From contig OU015524.1 of the NCBI GenBank assembly GCA_907165065.1, positions 61,545,295 through 61,609,294 on the forward strand: DNA of 64,000 nt. Direction: 5' to 3'. The notes beneath the pieces were generated by a model, which ran no database searches, was not told the DNA's origin, and saw only the letters and a list, made by a program, of their open reading frames with translations. The stretch is from Caprimulgus europaeus (taxonomy: Eukaryota > Chordata > Aves > Caprimulgiformes > Caprimulgidae). The translations under genes were made by a program, and so were the position numbers. The first letter of the stretch is position 1; each line of letters begins with the position of its first letter. Shown piece after piece: positions 1-11,400 of this stretch.

Positions 1-589
1 TGCTGTTTTCTGGTGCCAGACCAGAATAATAACAATGGGCCAGTGAGGAACTTCTCTGAGAATTATTGAGACCAGAATCAAGAGTCATGCCTGTCCACCC
101 TTTTATTTTTGAGGTATTAGCTAGGGAGGGCATTTCAGGTGTCATTCAGAGGAAACCAGGGCAGAGAATGCTTCTCCCTATGTTCCAAGTCTGTCCTTTT
201 CTGAACTCCATTTCAGTAATAAACTCATATAGCATTCCTCAAAACGGACATTTCATAATATAAGCTGAGGATTATGCTGACTGAAGTATTCTGCTGTCTG
301 TAATACAGTAGTGCTGTATTTTGTCAGTGGAAGCAAGAGGATCAAAAATATCTTTCACACTTTTGCAAGAACTCTTATTTCTCATTGCCAACTTCAGACA
401 GTCTATTGTTGCAAGTACTTCAAATTTGCTAAGCCTCACTGCAACGTAACTGTCATATGCTGTGACTGCTTGCAAGGCTGGTTTAAAGAGAACATTTGCT
501 TTTCCCAGTGATTTCTAGACCTGAAGAACTGAAGAAAGCAGGAAACCTCCAATGCAGTGCAAATGTAAGAATGTTAAAAACCAGGGCTG
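1..589. other. Noncoding flank, nothing recognised
   Basis: There is no recognisable exon, RNA gene or repeat. Short open frames occur on both strands (65-129 codons), but they overlap each other, lack any known domain and have no splice-site or start context that favours one. The right end grades into the CR1 copy that begins near 590, so part of 520-589 may be very diverged CR1. Confidence 0.6.
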
Positions 590-1390
590 CCAGGCCCTGG
601 ACAGGCACAGCAGCATGGGCTGACAAGAACCTCATGATATTCAACAAAAGCAGATGTGAAGTTGTGCACCTGGGAAGGAAAAGCCCCTTGCAGTGATATG
701 GGGAGGGGACTGACTGGCTGGGGGGCAGCCCTGCTGAAGAAGATTGGGCACAGGCAGCGAGCTGGACGTGAGCCAGCAACGTATTCTCACAGCAAAAGAT
801 GCCAACAGCATCCTGGGCTGTGCTAACCAGAGAAGAGACAGTAGATGGAGGGGAGGGATTATTGCCCTTCACTCAGTGCTTGTCAAACTAATCTGCAATA
901 CCATGTCCAGTTTTGTTCACCTCTCTCCTCCCCAAGTACAGGAAAATTGGAGCATGTTCAGCAGAGGGCCACCAAGGTGGTCAGGGCTGGAACACTTGCC
1001 CTGTGAGGAGAGACTGAGGGATCTGATTCAGTCTGGGGCAGAGATGTCTTTGGAAGGACCCAAAAGCAGCTCCCCAGTGCGTAAGGAGATGTCAGTGAGA
1101 AGACAGTGCCAGGATCTTCACAGCACTACACATTGTGAGGTCAAGGGATTGAAGTTGAAACAAGAGGTTCAGGCTGGATATAAGGAGACACTTCCCCATG
1201 ATGACAGTCAAACACTGGACCAGGTCACCCAGTGAGTTGTGCAGTCTCCATCCTTGAAGATTTTCAAGACTGAACAGACAGAGCCCTGAGCTACCTGATC
1301 TGAGTTTACAGCTGTGTCTGCTTTGGGCAGGAGGTTACAGTAGATACCTCTCGACATCCCTCCAGCCTGATACCCTGTGATCCTGTGCCT
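590..1390 (+). mobile_element. CR1 LINE fragment, plus orientation, old and diverged
   Basis: This is a 5'-truncated copy of the avian CR1 non-LTR retrotransposon, read 5' to 3' on the plus strand. It follows the order of the 3' part of CR1 ORF2. First comes the segment equivalent to 'tgggctgacaagaacctcat' (about 618), then 'gtgagccagcaacgtattct' (about 769), 'gccaacagcatcctgggctg' (about 801) and the 'gaggagagactgagggatct' segment (about 1006). The terminal 'gtctccatccttgaagattt' segment lies near 1244, and a degenerate end near 1388 resembles the CR1 3' repeat motif. No continuous ORF2 frame survives: indels and stops break it throughout, so it is a dead copy. It is the only CR1 in the window in plus orientation. 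The 5' limit is uncertain by some tens of bases because the element fades out. Confidence 0.88.
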
Positions 1391-2558
1391 AAACATCCTA
1401 CACTCTGAGTGTCATGAGAAGTTTCAGAACTGGGTGAAGGATTGAAAAGGTAAAAGGAATATATTTCGACCCCTCTCTCCACCTTTGATCAACTGATTTA
1501 GCTCCAGACCAACATCAATGGTATTTCCTCTGATTTCTTTGACCTTGATCAGGCAGTGGGCTTGTAGGAGTGTTGGCTTGGCAGCTGGTATTTTAAGATG
1601 AGCCCAGAGGAGCTGGGTGCTGGGCAGAGGGGATGGTGCACCCACTGCCCGATGAGCTGCTAATGCTAAAGCGGGGCTCAATCAAGCAGGAGTGCCTGAG
1701 CAGGGATGTCTTGTGGGCTCAAAGGTAGGAACAGAAACTCAGCTTTGCCCAGCAAGAAATACCCAGCAGGATACCCCTGGTAAGTGAGATGCTGTTACAC
1801 ATAGAGACAAAGCAGATAACGTTGGCCAATTTTGACAATTTTAATCTCTCAGAATACAAAATCCATATTATACCACGGCATTAAACTAATTGCAGTTATT
1901 TGGGATATGTCACTTCCCAACCTAAAATTAGTTGTGTGCAAATTCAGCTCCAAGACTATGGCACCCATGTTGCCTGTGGGACAGTCACTGTGCTGAATGG
2001 TGGCACTGTATCATGCTTCTTCCTTCCTTCCTCACAGCTTAGAAGCTCCGTATGGGTCTGTCCCCTCCCCGTAGATCCCAGTGCTGAGCAGCCACCGGCA
2101 GCCAAGAGAAGTCTCTGTGTTTGTACTGGTTGTTTTTCTTTTTTTTTTACTGAGTGCAGGAATTACCACAATTGAATGAATAATTCATTCATGAAAATGA
2201 TGCATGAAAAAGTGCTCCTCTGTTATTCTTGGAAATTGTTAACCCAGTTGCTTTTTTTTTTGCCTTTGCTGTGGTGGGGGCTGGCAGCGGCTGTCACTGA
2301 GAGCCAGTGAGTTCGCGCTCAGTGAAAGTTTGCAAGTGGTGGGGAGGAAAGGTGCACATCTTCTGGGGCTGAGCTCTGACCTGCTGGCTGTCACTGATGG
2401 CTTTTGTGGGCGTTCTCAGAAAGTCCTGCCAGGCGGCTGGGGTGAGTCACCGGCAGCTGACTGAAGGCAGGCAGGAGGCCAACAGCCCCAGCACAACTGG
2501 AAAGTACAGAGCAAGCCCAGTGCACGCCAGAAAAAGGAGAAGATGACATGCAGTGATG

Positions 2559-2590
2559 TGTCTGTCTGCCTGTCTTGTCGTCTGTCTGTC
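2559..2590. repeat. Imperfect (TCTG)n microsatellite
   Basis: About eight TCTG/CCTG-type tetranucleotide units with interruptions, running from 'tgtctgtctgcc' to 'tctgtctgtc'. The interruptions suggest an old, slowly mutating tract. Confidence 0.8.
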
Positions 2591-4169
2591 ACAAGGCTAG
2601 AAAAACAGTGACTCTCTGTATTCCTTGTGGGATATGGGGGACCTCAGTGCTGTGAAACCACCTTTGTCCTTGGAAGACAGCACATTACATGGTTACACAG
2701 CAAAAGGGAGGAGCTTCCACAGGCTTCCTGCAGATCACTTGGCAAGCCAAACTTTCTAACACAGACGTGATATTAAAGCCTTTCACAGGTAGAGTGTACT
2801 TTAGGTTCCCTGAGGACTAGGTTTACTTTATCAGACCTACTCACTCCTCTGTGAAGCTCCTCTTGCCACTTTCTGGCAGGCGAGTAATGGAAACCCAAAG
2901 GGATAATGCATACAGTCATATAGGAGTGGGGGTGCAAATACAGCACAAGTCTTGCTTTGTGGCATCTCCTTCACTGGGGGCTCTGAAGAGCGAGTTAGGG
3001 TAGCCAGCTCTGTGTGTCAGCCCTGGAGCTCATGAAGCCTCATTTCGCACAGAGCTGTGCCTTCGACTCTTGTGATTGGCAATCTCTGACTGGAGGTCTT
3101 CCAGTGATGGGCTTGTTTAGAAGGTGCCCCTTCTCTGCAGACTTGCTGGTGTCCAAGGAGGGTTGTCCTCCTGCCACAGCATCTCTCTACCCCCTGGGCC
3201 TCATGCCCTGGCAAACTGCCTCTTCTCATAGATTCGGCAGAATTTAGTTTTCTTTGAAACTCTTGCCCCTGAGAGTCATGGCTGGCATTGGCCAACAGGC
3301 TCTGGGCTAGCTGTCAGGGGACAGGCAGGAAGGGCAGGAGGAACAGGCAGAAAGACAGACACACACTGTGACTCCTGGCACTTTTTAAAGAAGCTGAGAT
3401 GAATGTCTGCTGGGGGCCACCCCAGGCAGGAGCTTGTTGCAGCCCCCAGGACCCTGCCTAGATAGAGCTGGAGTCAGCAGATCACCAGCAGGGCCTTACC
3501 ACAACCCTGCTTGGATGTCCTGGGGCTGTGTCTGAGACTGGTTCCCCTTGCTGGGCCTGATCCTGACCCTCACCCATGTGCCGACATCCTGTCTCCATCC
3601 CTGGGGAGTTTCCCAATGCAGAATCCTGGCCAGTTTCTTCCTGGCCCTAGATGCCCAAGGCATTAATCAGGAATGAAAAGTCACCAAGGTGCTTGAGGCT
3701 GAGGAGCTATGGCTTTTCTCTAGCTGCAGCCAAGCTGTGGTATTTGAGAGAGCACCGACCCCTCAGCCCCAGCACTCACTGACACCAGAGTTATTCATCA
3801 AAGGCAGGAAAAAAGCTTTCCTTGTTTTAGGCCTCTGGGGAAGCACTGAGGCATGGGCTCAGGATGATACAATAAAAAGCAAACAGGGATTCAGTTTTGA
3901 TTCAAAGTCCCTGGTGAAGGGCATGGACAGCTTGGCTTTCTCTCTTTTTTCCTTTAAAGGGCAGTTCTCCACCAGTATTACACCCTGAAGGAGATGTGAA
4001 CGCATTTTTCCCTTCCCACAGGGTCAAAAGTGGGAGTGTTTTGTGAGAGAAGTCCATTAAAAAGCCCAAAAAATCCACTTTGCTTTTATTCAGCGGACAA
4101 GTGCTGTTCAGCTGGTGTACCATGATTCAGATCACATGGGCAATGCTGCAGGCTGCTCTCCGTATGTCA

Positions 4170-4198
4170 GCCCACCGGTATCCCCACTGCCGGTGGGC
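4170..4198. other. Perfect 9-bp GC-rich inverted repeat
   Basis: The arms GCCCACCGG (4170-4178) and CCGGTGGGC (4190-4198) are exact reverse complements separated by 11 bases. They could form a stable stem-loop in single-stranded DNA or RNA. There is no T-run and no gene context, so a terminator or structured-RNA role is not supported. Confidence 0.5.
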
Positions 4199-5278
4199 AA
4201 GGGGAAGAGGCTCACTGGAGCACAGCAGCTGCTCTTGCTGGTACACACCTTGAGAGCCCCAGGAAGGCTGCTCTGGAGACAAGTCTACGAGGGAAGGTTT
4301 ACATACTGGCAGTTCAGGCTGGGTTAATTAAATCACCACTTAAGTAACTGTCCTAATATGGGCAGGACTTAAAATTCTGGAGTTTGAAGAGGGAACTGAC
4401 ACTAGTGTTTAGGGATGAAAATAATGAAGTGTTCCTTTATTCAGTAAGAGTGACTGATCTACAACTGCAAAGAGGGAGTTTTTCAGAATGCAGGCACATA
4501 CTTTCTGTGGTTTGTACTGCCTGACAACCATTCAAGCTACTGAAACTGTCAAGTAAGTTTTTTCTGTGATGAATCCAAGAGAAAATTGAAAAGCAACCCT
4601 CTAAAAACAACCAAACTCTTCAAATGTTCAGTACTTTGTAAAATCAAGGGCTGATAACCCCAGCACAGGAGCTGTGCACCATGCAGCCTCCTCTGCTGAG
4701 CTCCTGGTTTCCAAAGGCAAGGGTGGAGAGGAGGTGAGGTGTGCAGTAGGAGCAGAACCCCATAAGGAGGGACCAACCAGTTTGCATTTACTTGGAGTAA
4801 CTGAAACTTCTGTATTTTTCTATGGGTGGTTTTTTATTTTTTAGGCTCTTGAGAAAAAGGTATGATATTCAGTCATTCTTTTAGCCTGACCCAAAGCCCG
4901 AGGGGACTCAGTAGCAGACAGGTCTGTGACACTGAACTCAGCAACATTCAGAAAAAAGCCTAGCAACAAGTCCTGAGGAAATAAAGAGCCTGACCCTACT
5001 GGAGCTCCTGGAACAAATCTTTTGGGGCACCCCTGCTCCCACCACCAGACAGCAGCATGCAAAGCCACTGTGCCGGAATGTTTGGTGACAGAAGTGCACA
5101 TGGCACGGTGCCACATCAGGAGGCATTTCCAGCACAGCTCAAGAACCTTTTGTTAGCCTGGTACTGTGCCAGGGATGATAAGCTCTATGTCTTGGCAGGG
5201 AGGATTGGTTTGGGCACAGGGCTGTCCCAAGAGCACTGGTATTACTATACCAGCACCTAGAGGAAGGCTGATGAGGGT

Positions 5279-7497
5279 CATGGAATAGAAAGAATAGTTT
5301 AGGTTGAAAAAGACCTTTAACATCATCAAGTACAACCATTAACCTAGCACTGCCAAGTCCACCACCAAACCATGTCCCTAACCACATCTACACATTTTTT
5401 AAACACCTCTAAGGATGGTGATTCAACAACTTCTCTGGGCAGCCTGTTCCAATGGTTGATACCCTTTCAGTGAAGAAAGTTTTCCTAATATCCAATCTAA
5501 ACCTTCCCTGGTGCAACTTGAGGCCATTTTTTCTCATCCTATCACTTTTTACTTGGGAGAAGAGACCAACATCCACCTCACTACAACCTCCTTTCAGGTA
5601 ACTGTAGAGACCAATAAAGTCTCCCTTCATCTTCCTTTTCTCCAGACTAAACATCCTCTGTTCCCTCAGACTTGTGCCCCAGACCCTTCACCAGCTTCGT
5701 TGCTCTTCTCTGGACACGCTCCAGCACCTCAATGTCCTTCTTGTAGTGAGTGGCCCAGAACTGAACACAGAATTTGAGGTGCAGCCTCACCAGTGCCCAG
5801 TACAGGGGGACAATCACTTCTCAACTCCTGCTGGCCACACTACTTCTGATACAGGCCAGGATGCCATTGGCCTTCTTGGCTGCTTGGGCACACTGCTGGC
5901 TCATGTTCAGCTGGCTGTCAACCAACACCCCCAGGTCCTTTTCTGCTGGGCAGCTTTCTAGCCACTCCACCCCAAGCCTGTAGCTTTGCATGGGGTTGTT
6001 GTGACCTAAGTGCAGAACTCAACACTTGTTAAACCTCATACCATTGGCCTCAGCCCATTGATCCAGCCTGTCCAGATCCCTCTGCAAAGCCTTCCTACCC
6101 TCAAGCAGATCAACAGTCATGTCCAACTTGGTGTCATCTGCAAACTTACTGAGGGTGCACTCAATCCCCTCATCCAGATCATTGATAAAGATATTAAACA
6201 GAACTGGCCCCAACACCACTTGTCACCGGGCACCAACTGGATTTAACTCCATTCACCACAACTCTTTGGGCCCAGTCATCCCGCCAGTTTTCCACCCAGT
6301 GAAGAGTATGCTTGTCCAAGCCATGAGCAGACAGTTTCTTCAGGGAAATGCTTTGAGAAATGGTGTCAAAGGCTTTACTAAAGTCTAGGTAGACATCATC
6401 CACAGCCTTTCCCTCATCCATTAAGTGGGAGTTAGGAGAAGGAGATCAGGTTAGTCAAGCAGGACATGCCTTTCATAAACCCATGCTGACTGGGCCCGAG
6501 CGCCTGGTTGTCCTGTCCGTGCCACCTGATGGCACTCAGGATGGTCTACTCTATAACCTTCCCTGGCACAGCAGTCAGACTGACAGGCCTGAATTTGGTT
6601 TCCTGAATCCTCCTTCCGGCCCTTCTTGTAGATAGGCGTCACATTTGTTAACCTCCAGTCAACTGGGACCTCCCCAGCTAGCTAGGACTGATGAAAAATG
6701 ATGGAGAGTGGCTTGGTGAGCACCTCTGCCAGCTCTTTCAGAACTCTTGAGTGGATCCCATCTGACCCCATAGACTGGTGTGTGTCTAAGTGGTGTAGCA
6801 GGTTTCTATCGATTCCCCCTTGGATTATGGGGGCTTCATTCTGTCCCTGTCCCTGTCTTCCAGCTAAGGGGGCTGGTTACACAGAGAACAACTGGTCTTA
6901 CTATTGAAGTCTGAGGAAAAGAAGGTATTAATGACCTCAGCCTTTTGCTCATCCTTTGTTGCTATGTTTCCTGCCGCATCCAATAAAGAACAGAGATTGT
7001 CCTTAGCCCACCTTTTATTGCTAATATATTTACAGAAACATTTTTTTTTCTTTTACGGCAGTCACCAGATTAAGTTCTAGTTGGTCTTTGGCCCTTCTTA
7101 TTTTCTCCCTGCATACCCTCAAAACATCCTTGTAGTCTTCCTAAGTTGCCTGCCCCTTCTTCCAAAGGTCATAAATTCTCCTTTTTTTCCTGAGTTCCAG
7201 CCCTCTCTTCAGCCAGGCCAGTCTTCTTCTCCACCAGCTTCTCTTTTGGCACATGGGGACAGCCTGCTCCTGTGCCTTTAAATTTCTTTCTTGAGGTATG
7301 TTCAGCATTCCTGGACTCCTTTGCCATTCAGGACAGCTTCCCAAGGAACTCTGCCAACCAGGCTCCTAAACAGGCCAAAGTCTGCCCTCCAAAGTCCAAG
7401 GTAGCTGTTCTCCTGACACCCCTCCTTACTTCTCCAAGAATTGAAAACTCTATCATTTTGTGATTGCTATGCCCAAGATGGCCTCCAAACATTACAT
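5279..7497 (-). mobile_element. Long CR1 LINE copy with remnant ORF2, minus orientation
   Basis: This is the longest CR1 copy here. It is read on the minus strand, with its 3' end at the left. A degenerate 3' terminus (ggaatagaaagaatagttta, about 5282) is followed by the CR1 tail (about 5300-5480), then the C-terminal part of ORF2. Further right come the reverse transcriptase core (about 6020-6640) and the segment upstream of it (about 6640-7497), including the stretch that reads 'tctatcattttgtgattgct'. The endonuclease portion of ORF2 is not visible, so the copy is 5'-truncated. Small indels and stops break ORF2 into several frames. The right part is interrupted by a younger CR1 insertion (7498-7726), and the old element resumes at 7727-7790. 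It is inactive. Confidence 0.93.
6019..6642 (-). pseudogene. Broken CR1 ORF2 reverse transcriptase core
   Basis: This is the remnant of the CR1 polymerase, the enzyme that copies element RNA at a nicked target site. On the minus strand the frame at 6421-6194 carries RT motif A (VYLDFSKAFD). The frame at 6219-6019 carries [20 protein letters not shown] followed by DTKL, which contains the FADD catalytic box; its codons lie at 6133-6144. Upstream, 6642-6451 includes TPIYKKGRKED, the usual start of the RT domain in CR1-type elements. These three open pieces are in different frames, so frameshifts separate motif A from the FADD box. Compared with the CR1 sequence I know, a short piece is missing near 6213. 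The catalytic aspartates are still readable, but no functional protein could be made. Confidence 0.88.
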
Positions 7498-7726
7498 GGA
7501 ATCATAGAATCACAGAATGGTTTGTGTTGGAAGGGACCTTAAAGATCATCCAGTTCCAGCCCCTCTGCCATGAGCAGGGACACCTTCCACTAGACCAGGT
7601 TGCTCAAAGCCTCATCCAGCCTGGCCTGGAACACTTCCAGGGAGGGGGCATCCACAACTTCCTTGGGCAACCCATTCCAGTGTCTGACCACCCTTACAGT
7701 AAAGAATTTCTTCCTAATGTCTAAGG
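7498..7726 (-). mobile_element. Nested CR1 3'-end fragment inside the long CR1
   Basis: A second CR1 copy starts with a clean 3' terminus (atcatagaatcacagaatgg, about 7501-7520) and runs about 225 bp through the usual tail ('ctagaccaggttgctcaaag', 'ctggcctggaacacttccag', 'cagtgtctgaccacccttac') to 'cttcctaatgtctaa', where it is 5'-truncated. It belongs to a different CR1 subfamily from the host copy, because the tail sequence differs throughout. The host CR1 can be followed up to 'cctccaaacattaca' on the left and picks up again at 'gccacatcccccacaagtcc' on the right. This shows that the insertion went into an existing CR1. Confidence 0.9.
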
Positions 7727-7790
7727 AAGAAATGCCACATCCCCCACAAGTCCCCTGTTCCCAAACAAGAGTCCAGAGAGGCTCCTTTGC
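7727..7790 (-). mobile_element. Distal remainder of the interrupted long CR1
   Basis: The sequence 'cacatcccccacaagtcccc' through 'gtccagagaggctcc' matches the part of CR1 that normally follows directly after the 'ggcctccaaccatcacat' segment, which lies on the other side of the nested insertion. The match fades near 7790, so this is the 5' limit of the old copy. Confidence 0.7.
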
Positions 7791-10329
7791 CAGCTTGAAT
7801 GATGGGTGAAGCCGGCTCAGACTTTACTGCACTAAACATTTGAAACACTGAAACATCTTGTCCCAGCAGAAGTTTTGAATGCTGGGGCAGTGTGTCAAGG
7901 TTTATGCTGCTCAGGGGCTATATCATCCCCGCTTGTCTATGTCAGAAATTTTGGGACAGGTTGCAAAATACAGCTTCTGATTTCCTTGTAATGTGTTTTC
8001 CTATAACAAAATGAATGAAATAATATATATTCCTGAAGAATAAGAAAGGAAAAAAGTTCTGGAGATTTCCATTACTCAAAAAGCCAGAAAGAAGCCCTGA
8101 TACAAACTTTTTCCTATCAAGCTACTCAATAGGTAAGATCAGGGGTTTTTTTAAAAAAATGAATTCAAATTCTTCCTTAATAAGTATGCATCTGATTGAA
8201 AGGGAACTATTAAACCACTTCTGATACAGGATGTGTGCTGGAGTTCCTCATCTTCATTGAGTCCTATGGATTTCAAGGGCATGGCGGCCTGTTAATTAAA
8301 AGCAGTGTGTGAGGAGAAGCCAAAGGTACAGGGTAAGCTCCCTCTCACTGATTCCACAGTTCCCCTTTGAGTTGTGCCTGAACTGCAGAAGACAGCTTAA
8401 ATAATCTCCTGTACTACTGCACTTCCACCTACTGCTCCATTTCCTCCTGTGTCAGTTGTCCTTCAAAGCGAGTGTAAAACATCAGCCTAAAATATTCTTT
8501 CTTGCTCTGTTGCAAAGACAGTCAGCAGTTCCAGCTGCTCTTAAGCAAATGTACAGTGATATCAGATAAGCTTCTCTGACCTAAATATGGGTTCTTCATA
8601 AGGCAAAAAGAGATATGAAAAATATTGTGGGTGCATTAGCTATGGAGAAGTCTTAAGGGAAGGTCAATGTTTTGCTTAAGCCAGTACATTCTGCTTATAG
8701 TTAATATATTCAGAGTTTGTGAAAGACTCATACAAATGTAAATCTGCGAAAGGTGGAAAAATACTCTCCTGCTGGGCTGTGAGTGTGCTTTAGTGCTGGA
8801 GCAGAGAGGCCAGCTGGAAGCAGGAGGACAGTAAAGTCCTCTTGTCCACTCTGTTTGTCTTCCTGCAGCCAGCAGAACTGTCATTGAGATGGTGATTCCC
8901 AGCTGCATGTCAGTGTGATACCTCATGGCAACATTTAATCCTAAAGAGAAACCTTGCTAGGTTCGTTAGTAGTATACAAGAGTCTTCAAAATGTAGTTCA
9001 TGTAAAGGTCCGTTATATACCAAGAACCATAAAAAATTAAAAACCAGTCTTGAGTAGGGCTATTTGCAGACACCTGAATTTCTGTGACCAATTTACCCGC
9101 CGACAAAACCATCTACATGGTAGTTGACATTGCTATCACTGTTAGCAGTGCGGGGGCTTCGTGTGCAGTGAATGATTGCAAGCCCAACTGGTACAAGACA
9201 TGTTTAAAACAAGGAGAAGGAAAACAGGAAAGGAGTCTTAGTCCATGCAGGGGGAAGTCTCTGGCAGCTGAGCCTTGCTGATGTTTGACATAGCAATTGA
9301 AGATGCCAGCACTGGCAGCTCGCTGTGCTGCTTCTCCAGCCTACTCTGCTCTCACTCGGTGGAGCAGGTGGATCTGCATCCTGCTTGTGCTTTAGGCATC
9401 CTGGCTGTTCACAGTTGGATATTCTGGGGTACCCAGAGAGTCACTGTCATATTAAGGTACCCAAAGTGTAGAGGACAATAGCTTTGTGCTAAGATTGTGG
9501 TGCATGAGCAAATGTTGCATTCTGCTTGCTCCATCATAGGAATGGAAACATCTGGCTTTGATTCTTGGTGGACCAGGAGTGTCAGCAGAATCTTAATCTA
9601 ATTCATCTTCATCCAACTCTGACTGGATTTTCCAGAGCTTGTCAGGCTTGAAAGGAATTATAAAATAGACTTTAGTCAAATCACCACAACTTCCCTCTAT
9701 AGATGTGGACAGAGTTTTATACAGTACTGACCTAAAAAGGAAACAGAAAAAAATCTAGAGTTCCCCTAGTCCCCACAAAGCCCTGGCCTCTGCATTCTCT
9801 TTTTCCTGAAGAGCTGGGAAATATGTCTGTTTTCCTCCAAAAAGGTCAAACTATGTGTGGATTTCAAACTACATTTTCCCATCTCTGAGTTCATACAGTC
9901 ACAGTTTCTGAGAATTCAATCCCTTCATTTGAAATGCAGAAAGGATGAGTGAAAAATCCAGATTTCACTTCAGCATTCTTACCATCATACCACATCGGAT
10001 CCTGATAATAATTCTAGTCTGTGCTGAGATTTTCAAGATGGTCCCAAGATGCCAAAAAGAGTGCCATGACACAGTACTGAAGAGACCACCATTCCGAGTG
10101 TCTCAGTAATTACCTGATAGCAGAGCTCTACTTCTCATTTCTGGCCATGTGGAAAGGCACCCTGACAACTGTTACCCCAAGTTCCCAGCCAAGCTCCCAA
10201 AGACACGTATGGTAAGTAAAAGGGTAAACAGCCCACTTCCAGGGGAAGGGAAGGTGATTCAGATGTTGGAGCATGAACAGAGCATCCCTGCTGATGGGTG
10301 CTGTAGGGTGGTGGGAAATGAGAAGACTG

Positions 10330-10530
10330 GGGTGATGATGGCTGGGTGAGAGGAGAGAGAGGGTGAGGGAAGGCACATGGTGTGTTACTGGAGCAGCAGG
10401 GGAGAGCTCTGAGACCTCCAAAAGGATCTGGGAGGAGAAGAGTGCAGGAAAGGGGAAATGGAAATGCAAACAGAGGCAAAGCAAGAGAAGAGAGATTTGC
10501 ACTGAAAGTGGAAAGAAGAGCTGCACGAAG
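10330..10530. repeat. Purine-rich low-complexity tract
   Basis: The plus strand is strongly biased to G and A over about 200 bp (for example 'gagaggagagagagggtgag'). That bias keeps frames open on both strands without implying coding potential. Confidence 0.6.
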
Positions 10531-11372
10531 GATTCAGAGGGGAGTGTGTGGCAAAGGCACAGCAGCAGAAGAGGAAGATGAGTATCTGTTTTTAGCTGCT
10601 TATGCAACAAAGCTGTACCTACGAGTGCTGACAATAGTCACTACATCCATCAGTCTTGGTAACAGACATTGGGCAGATGCTGACAATAAACAAAACATTT
10701 CTATCTATTCCAATCCAACTGAATTAATCGCCCTTGTTCAGTGGAAGTTGCAATGGGATAATCCATCTTTTGTTGGGACTAAGGTTACAACACTGGCTCT
10801 GATCATCTTGCCTTCTGTGCCTCTCTTAAAAAGTATTCAGCAAAGTTTTATTACCCTCAGTTAACTGTGCTCCCCAAAACAGAAAGATTACAAGATCACC
10901 ATGAAAAAGGTGAAAATATTTCCACTTAAATTTTCTCGCTGACAAGTGATATTTTAGCAAAATCAGTCCTTGATTTTGGGTATTTCCAGGAAAAAGTCTA
11001 TTTTTACACAGGAAACATCAGAGTAAAACTTGAAATACGCTTTTCATGTGAATTTCATTTTCATTTTCTTTCTGTTTATGAAAAAAAATCTTCAAAGCTA
11101 TGATGAATCAAGGACTCCAGGTTTAGAAATGGAAGTAGAGATGCTCATATTCTAGATCAGGGTAGTTTAAGGGGTTGTGAGGAACAATATGCTGCAACAG
11201 TGACCCAGGCAAAGCTTTCACATTCAGTGATTTGTGCATGTTGGTCTTCAATGACTTGCCCAGACTTTGCTGACTGCATTCTGTGGGCGCACCATCAGGT
11301 CACGTTTCAGTTTCTTTTTCCTTTTACAGCTTTCAAATCCCCCCCAACTTCAGCAAAGCTACAGAGCAGGTT

Positions 11373-11400
11373 AAAAAAAAAAAAAAAAGAAAAAAGAAAA
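11373..11400 (+). repeat. A-rich tract (A16 followed by GA-interrupted A runs)
   Basis: Sixteen consecutive A bases (11373-11388) are followed by G-interrupted A runs. No AATAAA signal precedes it at a suitable distance, so it is treated as simple sequence and not as the tail of a retrocopy. Confidence 0.7.

Larger units (their letters stand above)
1391..5278. other. Unique noncoding sequence, no gene seen
   Basis: This stretch of about 3.9 kb lies between two CR1 copies. The open frames are all under 100 codons and have no recognisable domain. It contains an imperfect TCTG run (2559-2590), a poly-T tract near 2142, a GC-rich inverted repeat (4170-4198) and moderately GC-rich patches at 3.0-3.7 kb. 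I see no CpG island and no conserved-looking exon. Confidence 0.6.

Noticed and set aside
10128..10864. Open frames of 168 (minus) and 160 (plus) codons
   Set aside because: They overlap over a purine-rich tract on opposite strands. No domain is seen.
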